A stretch of DNA of 64,000 nucleotides from Methanolapillus ohkumae (GTDB taxonomy: Archaea > Halobacteriota > Methanosarcinia > Methanosarcinales > Methanosarcinaceae). The notes under the pieces were generated by a model that worked only from the letters and a program-made list of their open reading frames with translations, had not been told where the DNA came from and ran no database searches. Positions 1 to 10,200 of the stretch are shown here, in pieces (positions within the stretch are counted from its first letter, which is position 1; the number at the start of each line of letters is the position of its first letter). Location of the stretch: contig NZ_CP131061.1 of the NCBI RefSeq assembly GCF_032594355.1, forward strand, positions 186,001 through 250,000, given 5' to 3'. The translations under genes were made by a program, and so were the position numbers.

Positions 1-851
1 AAGGAAAAACCTACCGCCCGTACAAGATTCAAAAACCGGTCAAACCGGTTTACGGCGCGAAAATTCATCCCTACCAACGCATGATCGACCAAATGCGCCA
101 GATTTTTTTGGAAATGGGATTTACGGAAATCAAAGGCAACATCGTCCAATCTTCTTTTTGGAACTTTGACGCCCTGTTCCAGCCGCAAGACCATCCGGCC
201 CGGGAAATGCAGGACACGTTTCACTTGGGAGAACGCTCGCCGCTTCCGGAAGAGTTTGTCGATAAAGTGCGGGCTTGTCATGAAACCGGCGGAAATACGG
301 GTTCATCCGGCTGGGGCGGCAAATGGAGCGCCGACATTTCCGAAAAGAACGTGCTTCGGACGCATACGACCGCTGTGACGATTAAATATTTGGCCGACCA
401 CCCGAAAGGTCCTGTCAAAGTGTTTTCGATTGACCGTGCCTACCGCCGGGAAACGATTGACCCGACCCACACGCCGGAATTTGAGCAGCTGGAAGGCATT
501 GTTATGGACAAGGACATGAGTTTTTCCAATTTGCTCGGCTGTCTCAAAGAATTCTACAACCGCATGGGATTTTCCGAAGTGCGTTTCCGTCCGGGCTATT
601 TCCCGTACACGGAACCCAGTGTCGAGCCGGAAGTCTACATCGAAGGAATGGGCTGGGTAGAACTCGGCGGTGCCGGAGTTTTCAGAAAAGAAGTGACGGA
701 GCCCTTTGGAATTTCCGAACCGGTCTTAGCGTGGGGTCTTGGCGTCAGCCGAGTGGCGATGCTCAAACTCGGGCTGAAAGATTTGCGGGAACTTTACCAA
801 TCCGATATCGACTGGCTTAGAAAAAGTGAAATCGGAAATGATATTCAATAA
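1..851 (+). CDS. pheS: Phenylalanyl-tRNA synthetase alpha subunit, C-terminal part (5' truncated by window)
   Basis: Catalytic subunit of the alpha2-beta2 enzyme that charges tRNA-Phe. The reading frame is open from base 3 with no start inside the window, so the N-terminal tRNA-binding part lies upstream. Visible are the class II features of the archaeal alpha subunit: the entry segment with IHPYQRM, then MGFTEI, the motif 2 region around FSIDRAYRRETIDPTH, and the C-terminal motif 3 GLGVSRVAML. The TAA stop is at 849-851. It is followed by tpiA in the same direction after about 90 bases. The identification is secure; the gene is incomplete only because of the window edge. Confidence 0.93.
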   Translation, partial: GKTYRPYKIQKPVKPVYGAKIHPYQRMIDQMRQIFLEMGFTEIKGNIVQSSFWNFDALFQPQDHPAREMQDTFHLGERSPLPEEFVDKVRACHETGGNTGSSGWGGKWSADISEKNVLRTHTTAVTIKYLADHPKGPVKVFSIDRAYRRETIDPTHTPEFEQLEGIVMDKDMSFSNLLGCLKEFYNRMGFSEVRFRPGYFPYTEPSVEPEVYIEGMGWVELGGAGVFRKEVTEPFGISEPVLAWGLGVSRVAMLKLGLKDLRELYQSDIDWLRKSEIGNDIQ

Positions 852-942
852 TTTCCGGATGAATCTCCTCTCTTGCTTCTAAAAAATCATAACCCAAATC
901 CTAACCCAAACTCATAACCCAAAATCAAATTCAGGTGAACAA

Positions 943-1605
943 ATGGTTTTTATTTTACTCAACTGTAAAACGTATGACGAAGCCACCGGGACAAATGCGG
1001 TTTCCATCGCCAAAGCTTGCCGGGATGTTTCCGAGTCGTCCGGACTTGAAATTGCGGTGGCGCCCCAATTTCCCGATTTGTTTCGGGTCGCTTCGGCGGT
1101 CAAAGTTCCGGTTTTCGCGCAGCATGTCGATGGTTCCGGTGCCGGAAGTTATACGGGAAGCATTTATGTCAAAGGCATTAAAGAAGCCGGTGCGGTTGGC
1201 AGTTTAATCAATCATTCTGAAAAACGCCTGACTTTGGCGGAAATCGAAAAATCACTGTCGGTCCTTCAAGAAAATAAAATGCGCAGTGTCATTTGCACGA
1301 ACAACGTGGCAACCACGGCGGCGGCGGCGGCGCTTTTCCCGGATTATGTCGCCATTGAACCGCCTGAACTCATCGGTTCGGGAATCGCGGTTTCAACCGC
1401 CAACCCGAAAATTATTTCAGATTCGGTGGACGCGGTGAAAAAAATCAACAAAAAAACGGTTGTTTTGTGCGGCGCGGGAATTTCCAAGGGAGAAGACTTA
1501 AAAGCGGCGCTTGAACTTGGGGCGGGCGGCGTTTTGCTGGCCTCGGGAATTATCAAATCCAAAGATCCGAAAGCAGCTCTGGAAGGATTGGTCTCTCTCA
1601 TTTAA
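943..1605 (+). CDS. tpiA: Triosephosphate isomerase, archaeal type
   Basis: Interconverts dihydroxyacetone phosphate and glyceraldehyde 3-phosphate in cytoplasmic glycolysis and gluconeogenesis. At 220 residues it has the short archaeal length rather than the roughly 250 of bacterial enzymes. Catalytic residues are visible: Asn7 and Lys9 in LLNCKTY, His91 in INHSEKR and Glu139 in AIEPPELIG. The phosphate-binding glycine region is in GAGISKGED and LELGAGGVLLASG near the C-terminus. The ATG at 943 was chosen because a CAGGTGAAC ribosome-binding site lies just before it and the protein then begins with the conserved strand 1. It lies between pheS and a COG0523 GTPase on the same strand. Confidence 0.95.
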   Translation: MVFILLNCKTYDEATGTNAVSIAKACRDVSESSGLEIAVAPQFPDLFRVASAVKVPVFAQHVDGSGAGSYTGSIYVKGIKEAGAVGSLINHSEKRLTLAEIEKSLSVLQENKMRSVICTNNVATTAAAAALFPDYVAIEPPELIGSGIAVSTANPKIISDSVDAVKKINKKTVVLCGAGISKGEDLKAALELGAGGVLLASGIIKSKDPKAALEGLVSLI

Positions 1606-1690
1606 TCTCTTAAATTCAAAATTATATTCAAAAAATCATATTCAAAAAATCATATTCAAAAAATTCATTTCAAAAAGCGGGGAATTTGCG

Positions 1691-2764
1691 ATGCGTGTCA
1701 TTATTATCAGCGGATTTTTGGGTAGCGGAAAAACAACATCGGTTTTAAAAATGTCTAAGATGTTGACCGATGCCGGAAAAAAAGTCGCGATCATCGTCAA
1801 TGAAATCGGAGAGGTTGGCATTGACGGGGAAACTCTGGATATTGCCGGAATTCCATCCAAACAAATCACAAACGGATGCATTTGCTGTTCTCTTAAATAC
1901 AGTCTCGGCGTGACCGTCTCCGAACTTGCGGATGTTTATCATCCGGATGTTCTTATTTTAGAGCCAACCGGTCTTTCTTTTCCCCGGCAGATTCGAGATG
2001 AGCTTTGCGAACTCAATGTCATGATGACTTTTTCTCCGATTACCGCATTGGTTGACGCCTCCCGCTTTTCCACCGAAATGTCCCAGATTCCCAAATTCAT
2101 TACGGAACAACTCATCGAAGCCGAAATTATCGGCATCAACAAAATTGATTTGGCGGATGCCGAAAAAATAGGGGAAGTCGAATCGTTCATAAAAGAACTC
2201 AATCCAAATGCTTTGCTTCTTCAAATGTCCGCGGTCCAAGATGCTCAGTCCGTGAAGCGGCTTTATGACATCCTCTTGAAAAGTGACAATCAAAAGTGTG
2301 CGTCCGAAATTGAAAAAAGTTTCGAGACGCTCAATTCCGTTGAAATTTCCAACGTTTCTACGTATTCCGGTGCCTATGATTTTTCGGCGGACGGGTTCAC
2401 CGACAAAGCCGCCGGCAAGCTTTTGGAAGACATCATTTCCGGGGCCGGCGGGGATTTATCGAGAGTGAATTATTATTTTGTCGGCCATATCAAAATGGCC
2501 ATTAAAGTCGGGGATGTTTTGGTCAAAGTCAGCCAAACCGCCGGTCCGGATGACAAAAAAATAGAAGCGGAATACATAGTTCAAGAAAAAACGGACAACA
2601 ACGGCAAATTTGAACTGATCTTTTTATCGGCGGTCACCAATGTTCCAAAAGACAGGCTGATTGTGATTATAGATCAAGCCATCACGTTATTTTTGAAAGC
2701 AAACGGTTTTGAATTTGAAAAGCGAAAAAGCGAAAGCGGCAAAAAGAATATCATTGAGTTGTAA
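1691..2764 (+). CDS. CobW/COG0523-family G3E GTPase, putative metallochaperone
   Basis: P-loop GTPase of 357 residues. Walker A is GFLGSGKTT at residues 8-16; the GCICC metal-binding CxCC motif of the COG0523 family is at 63-66; EPTGLS (about 91) serves as Walker B; NKID at 150-153 is the guanine-specificity motif. Family members deliver zinc, cobalt or nickel to client enzymes or assist corrinoid proteins, and in methanogens some sit near methyltransferases. No client gene is adjacent here, so the metal and partner are unknown. The frame is open upstream, but ATG 1691 follows the GCGGGGA ribosome-binding site and starts directly with the GTPase strand. The C-terminal third is not clearly recognisable. 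Confidence 0.85.
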   Translation: MRVIIISGFLGSGKTTSVLKMSKMLTDAGKKVAIIVNEIGEVGIDGETLDIAGIPSKQITNGCICCSLKYSLGVTVSELADVYHPDVLILEPTGLSFPRQIRDELCELNVMMTFSPITALVDASRFSTEMSQIPKFITEQLIEAEIIGINKIDLADAEKIGEVESFIKELNPNALLLQMSAVQDAQSVKRLYDILLKSDNQKCASEIEKSFETLNSVEISNVSTYSGAYDFSADGFTDKAAGKLLEDIISGAGGDLSRVNYYFVGHIKMAIKVGDVLVKVSQTAGPDDKKIEAEYIVQEKTDNNGKFELIFLSAVTNVPKDRLIVIIDQAITLFLKANGFEFEKRKSESGKKNIIEL

Positions 2765-2848
2765 ATTTATTTAAAAAAACGTTTTTTCAAATCAATTTTT
2801 TTCAATTTTCTTTTCTATTTTTTCATTTTTTTCTTTTTCATTTTTTTT

Positions 2849-2925
2849 GGCGCCGCTCCCGCGCGTTATGGCGACAAATTTTTAGAAAAAAATCAACAAA
2901 ACCGTGGATTGGTTTTTGTTGAATT
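2849..2925 (+). repeat. Dispersed intergenic repeat, copy A
   Basis: GC-rich head containing GCGCGTTATGGCGACAAATT, then an A/T stretch and CAACAAAACCG. It starts about 85 bases after the stop of the COG0523 GTPase gene and has the same orientation. Similar elements occur at 3218, 4598 (minus), 36539, 47955, 52727 and 59010. Confidence 0.7.
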
Positions 2926-2956
2926 GTATAAAATTGTTGCATCCGTTTTTTTTTCA

Positions 2957-3062
2957 ATTTTTATGGTTTTGGGATTGCTGCATCTCGGCAGCGGTTTTCT
3001 GCATCCGGGTTCAGTTTTATGATTTTAGGATTGCTGCATCTTAGCGGCGGTTTTTTGCATCT
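2957..3062 (+). repeat. Two direct repeats of about 47 bases
   Basis: The segment at about 2957-3004 recurs with a few substitutions at about 3015-3062. Both contain GGATTGCTGCATCT followed by CGGTTTT and TTGCATC. No plausible coding frame or known function is seen. They lie between two copies of the dispersed intergenic repeat. Confidence 0.65.
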
Positions 3063-3106
3063 GCTATTTTTCAAAATTTTTATTTTTATGAATTTGCCGC
3101 AAAATA

Positions 3107-3130
3107 CAGACGCTAAACGCGTCTGTTTTT
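3107..3130 (+). terminator. Hairpin with T-run
   Basis: Inverted repeat CAGACGC / GCGTCTG with a five-base loop, followed by five Ts. It probably ends transcripts from the tpiA-GTPase side before the membrane-protein gene at 3393. A nearly identical GACGC/GCGTC stem occurs at 59438-59463. Confidence 0.6.
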
Positions 3131-3217
3131 GCGGGCGGGCTTGCTTGTGTTTTTTAAATGGGTTTTTGTTTTTTTGTTTTTTTGTTTTTGCTCGGCTTTG
3201 GGCTGTTTTATTTTTTT

Positions 3218-3275
3218 GCGCCGCCGCCGCACGTTACAGCAGCGAATTTTAGAAACTTTAACAAAACGACCGACT
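3218..3275 (+). repeat. Dispersed intergenic repeat, copy B
   Basis: Diverged copy: GCCGCCGCACGTTACAGCAG, then GAATTTTAGAAACTTTAACAAAACG. It is the second plus-strand copy in the 630-base space after the COG0523 GTPase gene and lies upstream of the gene at 3393. Confidence 0.6.
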
Positions 3276-3392
3276 GTTTTTTCTTTTTTCATTTTCTCAT
3301 GTTTTTATTTTTTTATTTTTTTATTTTTTTCAAATCCACTATTTTTAGATTTTATAAAAAAATATATATTCTTATCAGCCTTATTTTCATGC

Positions 3393-4355
3393 ATGGAAGA
3401 GAATCATTTCAGAGAATTTTTGTATCAAACGTATGACATGGTTCTTGAGCGTTTGAAATACGCGGAAGCGAAAAATACGATTATTGTGACTCTTCTTGGA
3501 GCTTTGGTGGTCGGCGGTTTTCGTATTTACAATGAGACGCCTTACCGTCCGGACATCGCTACGTTTTATTTTTGGAATTTCATTCTTTTTGCGGTCATTG
3601 CCATTACGGTGTCGCTGTCTTCGTTTATGCCCAATGTCAAACTGCAATATCTTTACAAAGGAAAAGATCCGGCTGAATCGGATAGTTTGGTTTATTACGA
3701 ACACATTTCCAAATACGATGTCGAAAGTTATTTGACCGCTATCAATCGCCGCTATTTTGATTCGGAAGCGACGCCCGGAAATTTGGATTTTGATGTTGCC
3801 GCCCAACTGATTATCAATTCACGCTCAGCTTATCGAAAATATTCTATTTCTTATTATGCGATTGTTTTTTCCATTTTTGCGATTCTCACGCCGGTGGTCG
3901 GAATTATTTATTTCTTTTTAAATTCCCGTATCCATCTGACGGTTCAAGACGGAAAAACCAAAATTCAGTACGGCAAAATCAAGTTCATTGAAGATATTCG
4001 TGAGCTCAGCAAAACCAAAAAAAGGAGCCGACGTCCGGAAAATAACACCTCCGCCAAAATCCCAAATGCTTACAATTCCAAATTTTTCACGCCCGGCATT
4101 TCCTCAAAACCCGTTCCGGCACCTAACGCATCCGGATCAAAAACAGAATCTGGCGTGTCCGGATTAAATACGGCACCAAAATCGGATGAAATCGGTCCGG
4201 AAGTTTCTTGGCCGACCGATTTATTTTTAGAAAAAAATAATCAAAATTCAGAATCGGAAAACATGCAAAATGCGCAAAACACAGCGGATCGGAACGATTC
4301 TGTTAAAGATTTGCCGCTGGTTTCTTCTCACCGGCCGGACGACGATGAAATATAA
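3393..4355 (+). CDS. Three-helix membrane protein resembling the DUF5706/PycTM effector domain
   Basis: A 320-residue protein with no confident named family. Residues 27-43 form helix 1 (after KYAEAKNTII), 59-78 helix 2 and 154-177 helix 3. A hydrophilic region lies between helices 2 and 3, ending in DVAAQLIINSRSAYRKY just before helix 3. This spacing, with an AxxK segment at the start of helix 1 and an RKY segment before helix 3, matches my memory of the DUF5706 domain found in Pycsar cyclic-nucleotide effectors. Residues 180-320 are a charged, Pro/Ser/Asn-rich tail, probably disordered and cytoplasmic. No nucleotide cyclase gene is adjacent. ATG 3393 was preferred because the upstream open frame is T-rich intergenic sequence containing a repeat; a TATA-like stretch lies at about 3353-3370. 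Confidence 0.6.
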   Translation: MEENHFREFLYQTYDMVLERLKYAEAKNTIIVTLLGALVVGGFRIYNETPYRPDIATFYFWNFILFAVIAITVSLSSFMPNVKLQYLYKGKDPAESDSLVYYEHISKYDVESYLTAINRRYFDSEATPGNLDFDVAAQLIINSRSAYRKYSISYYAIVFSIFAILTPVVGIIYFFLNSRIHLTVQDGKTKIQYGKIKFIEDIRELSKTKKRSRRPENNTSAKIPNAYNSKFFTPGISSKPVPAPNASGSKTESGVSGLNTAPKSDEIGPEVSWPTDLFLEKNNQNSESENMQNAQNTADRNDSVKDLPLVSSHRPDDDEI

Positions 4356-4597
4356 AGTTCCGGCAAATCTTTTTTGATTTATTCTTTATTCTCTTTACTC
4401 TTTATTCTTTCTTTTTTTCTTTTTTTTCTATTCCAAGCCATCATTTCCGATTCAATCCGATGTTCTATACTTTCGCATTTGGTCGACTTGGATTTCTGAT
4501 ATAAATAGGCGAATGAAAAAGGCGGCAATCTTAATACAATAAATGAATGGTTGCAATACAAAACATAAAAACAAACACAATGGAATTGTTTAATCTA

Positions 4598-4660
4598 AAA
4601 AACCGTCCATCGATTTTATTCATTTTTTTAAAAATGGGGTGCCATAACGCATGCGTGGGC
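4598..4660 (-). repeat. Dispersed intergenic repeat, copy G (minus strand)
   Basis: Read on the minus strand it gives GCATGCGTTATGGCACCCC, then ATTTTTAAAAAAATGAATAAAA. It matches best the copy at 59010. It lies about 290 bases past the stop of the minus-strand surface protein at 4948-6849 and in that gene's orientation. Confidence 0.6.
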
Positions 4661-4681
4661 ATTATCCTAAACAAAAGAAAT

Positions 4682-4850
4682 AACAAAAGGCAGAAAAAAA
4701 CAATAAAAGGCAGAAAAAAAACAATAAAAGGCAGAAAAAAAACAATAAAAGGCAGAAAAAAAACAATAAAAGGCAGAAAAAAAACAATAAAAGGCAGAAA
4801 AGAAATAACAAAAGGCAGAAAAAAAACAATAAAAGGCAGAAAAAAATAAC
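4682..4850 (+). repeat. Minisatellite, 21-base unit, about eight copies
   Basis: The unit GCAG-A(8)-CAATAAAAG is repeated head to tail about eight times with small changes. Because 21 is divisible by three, both strands look open in all frames, but the encoded peptides are simple repeats with no ribosome-binding site. I regard it as non-coding. It lies between convergent genes. Confidence 0.85.
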
Positions 4851-4900
4851 AATAGAACGAAAAAAAACAACAATAGAAAGAAACAAAAAAACAAATCAAA

Positions 4901-4935
4901 ATATGAAATTCCGGTGATTTACCGGAGTTTCATAT
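4901..4935 (-). terminator. Strong hairpin after the 4948-6849 surface-protein gene
   Basis: Inverted repeat with arms ATATGAAA / TTTCATAT and inner CCGGT / ACCGG around a five-base loop. It sits 13 bases past the TAA of the minus-strand gene and is followed, on that strand, by T-rich sequence. Confidence 0.7.
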
Positions 4936-4947
4936 TGAATTGAAATA

Positions 4948-6849
4948 TTATTTTTTCCGAATGACAATCAAAAGCCCGGCCACCAGAATCAGTAAAATAA
5001 TTGCGATCAGGCTGGTTCTCCTCGGCGTAATATCGTTTTCTTCTTCGGGAATAAATCCGGAAACGGTTTCCTTTAATACGAACAATCCGGAACCTGTGGC
5101 AATTTCGGTATTTGTGTATTCCTCAACCGGCGGCAAAACTCTTGCATTGCCTATTCCGCCACTGCCTCCATTTTGTCCGTTTCCTTCATTTTCATTGTCG
5201 TCGTTATCCTCATTTCCGCCGTCATCGTCTTCGCCGTCACCATTGCCGCTATCGTCTTCACTCTTTTCCTCGACGTTCATCACCAAAATGTTGGAATAAA
5301 TTTCGTGGTCATTGATTTTGATCACTGCGGCATATTCAAATCCATTTTTTGAAAGCGGCATGCTTGTGATTTCATATTTTTTGCCGGTTTCCCCGCTGAT
5401 TGAAGTTAAGTCATCGATACCGTTTCCTTCAAACCACATATATTCCCATCCCTCTTCGCCGGCAATTTCTTGCCCGTCTGTTCCGACAATGGAGAATATG
5501 ACCGATTCCTCTTCAGTGACCGGATTGGGCGTGGCGGCGAGTTCAAAAACCGTCAGTTTCGCAACCTCGGATGTCACGGAAATGAATTTTTCGGTGTCAT
5601 ATTCTTGAGTCACGACGACAAAATAGTTTCCTTCATCTTCTTTTTGAATCGGGTTTATCGTGGGATCAAAGGTCAATTCGGAGCTTGTCGCGCCGGCAAT
5701 GAGTTCTTCGGATTCCGGGGTTCCTTTAAACCATTGGTATTCCATTGTTCCGGCGGTTTCGTCCAACTCCGGAAGTTCAACTTTTAAGGACACCGGTTCA
5801 TAATTGTTTATAAAACCATAAGTGTCCGACGGCTGGGTTTGAATGAACAACACCGACAGCGAAACCGGTTCGGATGTTGCCTTGGCGCCGCTGGCGGTAT
5901 GTGTGGCTTCCACGTAATAAGTTCCGGCCGCATCTTGGCCGGCGTTTTCTATGATGAAAGTTTTTCCGGTTTTGCCGTCTATTTTTTCTCCGGAAGCGGG
6001 TGTTCCTTTGTACCATTGATAAGTGAGTCCGTCACTTCCGGTTGCGGTAAATGTGACGCTGTCACCCAAAACAATGTGTGAAGCGGTTGCGGTTACAGTC
6101 GGCAGGTCCAAAACTGTCAGTTGGGCGGAGGCAGACGCGGTATTTTCAGGACCTGCCACCGGTCCGGTGACCACAAATGTGTAAGTTCCGGCATCTGTTT
6201 TTTGGACGTTTTCAAAGGCCAGAATTTGATCCGTCTTTCCAGCCAATTTATTTTCGGAAGAGACACTTCCTTTGTACCATTGGTAAGTCATGCCTCCGGT
6301 TGACGCCGGTTCGGCAGAAAACTCGGCATTTTGTTCTTCAAAAACAGTCACATCTTTCGGATTTGTTTTTATGGCAACCCGGTCATAAACATAAAGGTCG
6401 GCAACGTTTGAATAGACCGGAGTTTTGCCGACAGAAGCCCGAAATTGAATACCGTCAAGGCTGGCCGGCGTATTTTCAATAATCAGGGTTGAAATCCGGT
6501 TGTTGCCTCCGGCCGATGGACTTCTCATGAATATTTTTGCATTGATTCCATTTATTTTCACCGGGATGGGCTCGGAAGACAATGAATTCAATCTTTTATC
6601 CGTCATTGAAATCCATTGGTCTGTTCCTGACAATTTATACTCCCACAAAATGCCGTTGGTGGCATTCCAACTGGCAGGGGCTCCGGAAAATCTCATAGTG
6701 GTTGTTTCTCCGGGGATTACCTTGTAGTTTTTATTCAAGTCCATTCCAATCGTTGCTTCCGCGGCACTCGCCATGGAAACACTTGTCAAGACAACCAACA
6801 CGAAAATCAATAATAAAATTGCTGTTTTTGTGTAACGTTTTTGAATCAT
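4948..6849 (-). CDS. Secreted Ig-like domain surface protein with C-terminal membrane anchor
   Basis: A 633-residue exported protein. A signal peptide occupies residues 1-29 (Arg/Lys start, hydrophobic core, ASA cut region). An N-terminal domain follows that is shared with the 1725-residue neighbour (aromatic-rich WEYK segment). Several Ig-like modules come next, recognised by the TYQWYKG and AGTYYV type pairs at about residues 185, 275 and 370. An acidic Asp/Glu/Asn/Gly linker lies near residues 535-570, and a transmembrane helix followed by IRKK ends the protein. It is probably cell-wall or adhesion related and displayed outside the cell. AAGAAGGAACAAAA precedes the ATG as ribosome-binding site. 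The ligand is unknown. Confidence 0.8.
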   Translation of the reverse strand: MIQKRYTKTAILLLIFVLVVLTSVSMASAAEATIGMDLNKNYKVIPGETTTMRFSGAPASWNATNGILWEYKLSGTDQWISMTDKRLNSLSSEPIPVKINGINAKIFMRSPSAGGNNRISTLIIENTPASLDGIQFRASVGKTPVYSNVADLYVYDRVAIKTNPKDVTVFEEQNAEFSAEPASTGGMTYQWYKGSVSSENKLAGKTDQILAFENVQKTDAGTYTFVVTGPVAGPENTASASAQLTVLDLPTVTATASHIVLGDSVTFTATGSDGLTYQWYKGTPASGEKIDGKTGKTFIIENAGQDAAGTYYVEATHTASGAKATSEPVSLSVLFIQTQPSDTYGFINNYEPVSLKVELPELDETAGTMEYQWFKGTPESEELIAGATSSELTFDPTINPIQKEDEGNYFVVVTQEYDTEKFISVTSEVAKLTVFELAATPNPVTEEESVIFSIVGTDGQEIAGEEGWEYMWFEGNGIDDLTSISGETGKKYEITSMPLSKNGFEYAAVIKINDHEIYSNILVMNVEEKSEDDSGNGDGEDDDGGNEDNDDNENEGNGQNGGSGGIGNARVLPPVEEYTNTEIATGSGLFVLKETVSGFIPEEENDITPRRTSLIAIILLILVAGLLIVIRKK

Positions 6850-7107
6850 TTTTGTTCCTTCTTATTTTTTAGATAAATGACTAATTTGATATTAAATCAA
6901 AAATAAAAATATCAAACTGCATTATTTCATCAGTCAATCAAACACTGGAACAAATCTATTTATATTTTTTTAATATAATATAAATAAAACAAAAATTCAA
7001 ATTTGGATATTAATATTTTATCTTTTAAAAAATGAAATATTAATAAAAATCCTTTTCAAAATATATTTTTAAAAAAATTCGGTCAATTCTTTTGCTCGAG
7101 TCCAATC

Positions 7108-7137
7108 AAAAAAAGCCGGCGAAAGATATTCGCCGGC
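7108..7137 (-). terminator. Hairpin terminator of the large Ig-repeat gene
   Basis: GCCGGCGAA / TTCGCCGGC stem at 7115-7137, followed on the minus strand by a run of seven Ts. It is about 85 bases past the stop of the 7221-12398 gene. Confidence 0.8.
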
Positions 7138-7220
7138 AAAGCCGTTTTTTAAAAAATATTTTTTTTAGTTGGATTGTTTTTTGATTGTTTTTATTTATTG
7201 GATTTTTATTTATTGGGTTT

Positions 7221-10200
7221 TTATTCTTCCCCTTCCTTTTGTTTCTTTTTCCATATGAAGAAGTACCAATATCCGATTCCGGCCGCAATCAGGAGCAGCA
7301 AGACAAGCAAAATCCACCAGGGGAATGTGCTTTTTTCTTCAAGGCTTTTGCCGTCTCCGGCCGGCGGTTCTTCCGCCGGTTCAAATCCTTGGCTGCCCGA
7401 ACTGTCGTTTGTTTGGTTTTGGGTATTGTTGTTTTGTCCGCTTGTGTCAATGATTTTTGCTTCGCCGGTGGAACCGCCGCTGCTGCCGCCGGTTCGAACC
7501 GTGACAGTGGCTTCTCTTGAAATCGCCATCTCATTTGCATTGACGGAACCGGTTACAATGACTCTGTAAATTCCGGCATCATCCGCACTTGCACTTGTAA
7601 TCGGCAAGCTTGAAGAATCTGTTCCGATATTGTCCCAAACGGTTCCGTTTTTCTTCTGCCATTGATAAGCGGCGGCATTTGTCGCAATGACGCTGAGTTG
7701 TGCATTGTTTCCGATCGTGACAGTCACATCGTCAGGTCCCGTGATGGAAATGGTTGTTTCTGGATTTGCCGAAATGACAGTCACAGTTGCATTGTTTGAA
7801 ATGGCGGTGTCTGTTTCCGTTCCGGTCACAATCACTCTGTACGTTCCTGCATCTGTCAGCTGGGCACTTGCAAATGATAATGTCGGATTTGTTTCTCCAG
7901 TCACATCTTCCCAAATTGCTCCATTTTGTTTCTGCCATTTATAAGATACTGCGTTTTCCGCAACCACAGTCAGTTCCGCATTGTTTCCAACGGCTACGGT
8001 GACATCTGCCGGGTGTTTGGTGATGGAAACAGTTGCTGGACCTACATCAATAACGGACACAGTTGCACTGTTTGAAATGGCAGTATCCCCTCCGGTTCCG
8101 GTAATGGTAACTCTGTACGTTCCTGCATCTGTCAGCTGGGCACTTGCAAATGATAATGTCGGATTTGTTTCTCCGGTCACATTTTCCCAAATTGCTCCAT
8201 TTTGTTTCTGCCATTGATAGGCGGCGGCATTTGTCGCAACCACAGTCAATTCCGCATTGTTTCCAACGGCAACGGTGACATCTGCCGGGTGTTTGGTGAT
8301 GGAAACAGTTGCTGGACCTACATCAATAACGGACACAGCTGCACTGTTTGAAATGGCAGTATCCCCTCCGGTTCCGGTGATGATAACTCTGTACGTTCCT
8401 TCGTTGTCCTCAACCGCACTTGTAATTGAGAATATCGACGCATTTGTTCCGACATCTTCCCAAATTGCTCCATTTTGCTTCTGCCATTGATAGGTGTTGG
8501 CATTCGTTGCAACCACAGTCAATTCCGCATTGTTTCCAACGGCTACGATGACATCTGCTGGCTGTTGTGTAATTAAAACAGTTGTCGCATCCGCTGCATT
8601 GACCGTCACGTCTGCTTCATCTGAAATGGCGGTGTCTCCTGCGGTTCCGGTGATGATAACTCTGTACGTTCCTTCGTTGTCCTCAACCGCATTTGTAATT
8701 GAGAATATCGACGCATTTGTTCCGACATCTTCCCAAATTGCTCCATTTTGTTTCTGCCATTGATAGGTGTTGGCATTCGTTGCAACCACAGTCAATTCCG
8801 CATTGTTTCCAACGGCTACGATGACATCTGCTGGCTGTTGTGTAATTAAAACAGTTGTCGCATCCGCTGCATTGACCGTCACGTCTGCTTCATCTGAAAT
8901 GGCGGTGTCTCCTGCGGTTCCGGTGATGATAACTCTGTACGTTCCTTCGTTGTCCTCAACCGCATTTGTAATTGAGAATATCGACGCATTTGTTCCGACA
9001 TCTTCCCAAATTGCTCCATTTTGTTTCTGCCATTGATAGGTGTTGGCATTCGTTGCAACCACAGTCAATTCCGCATTGTTTCCAACGGCTACGATGACAT
9101 CTGCTGGCTGTTGTGTAATTAAAACAGTTGTCGCATCCGCTGCATTGACCGTCACGTCTGCTTCATCTGAAATGGCGGTGTCTCCTGCGGTTCCGGTGAT
9201 GATAACTCTGTACGTTCCTTCGTTGTCCTCAACCGCATTTGTAATTGAGAATATCGACGCATTTGTTCCGACATCTTCCCAAATTGCTCCATTTTGCTTC
9301 TGCCATTGATAGGTGTTGGCATTCGTTGCAACCACAGTCAATTCCGCATTGTTTCCAACGGCTACGATGACATCTGCTGGCTGTTGTGTAATTAAAACAG
9401 TTGTCGCATCCGCTGCATTGACCGTCACGTCTGCTTCATCTGAAATGGCGGTGTCTCCTGCGGTTCCGGTGATGATAACTCTGTACGTTCCTTCGTTGTC
9501 CTCAACCGCATTTGTAATTGAGAATATCGACGCATTTGTTCCGACATCTTCCCAAATTGCTCCATTTTGCTTCTGCCATTGATAGGTGTTGGCATTCGTT
9601 GCAACCACAGTCAATTCCGCATTGTTTCCAACGGCTACGATGACATCTGCTGGCTGTTGTGTAATTAAAACAGTTGTCGCATCCGCTGCATTGACCGTCA
9701 CGTCTGCTTCATCTGAAATGGCGGTGTCTCCTGCGGTTCCGGTGATGATAACTCTGTACGTTCCTTCGTTGTCCTCAACCGCATTTGTAATTGAGAATAT
9801 CGACGCATTTGTTCCGACATCTTCCCAAATTGCTCCATTTTGCTTCTGCCATTGATAGGTGTTGGCATTCGTTGCAACCACAGTCAATTCCGCATTGTTT
9901 CCAACCGCTACGATGACATCTGCCGGGTGTTTGGTGATGGACACAGTTGCTGGATCATCAATAACGGACACAGTTGCTTCATTCGAAGTTACAGTTTCTC
10001 CATAAATTCCTGTGACAACAACTCTGTATGTTCCGTCATCATCATCATCTACAGCTCCCGTAATTGGGAATATGGAGGAATTTATTCCGACATCATCCCA
10101 TGCCGTTGTTGCTGTGTTGTATTTCTGCCATTGGTACGAAACCGCGCCGGTTGCAACCACAGTCAGTTCTGCGTTGTTTCCAACAGCGACAGTCACGTCT

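Noticed and set aside
3129..3392. Longer N-terminus for the three-helix protein
   Set aside because: The extra 88 codons are T-rich spacer overlapping a dispersed repeat and a hairpin; ATG 3393 gives a family-like start.
4547..4899. KKTIKGR-repeat frame and its Phe-rich antisense
   Set aside because: Encoded by the 21-base minisatellite between convergent genes; no homology and no promoter.
8494..9855. Five identical 89-residue frames on the plus strand
   Set aside because: They are antisense images of the 273-base Ig repeat, spaced exactly by its period.
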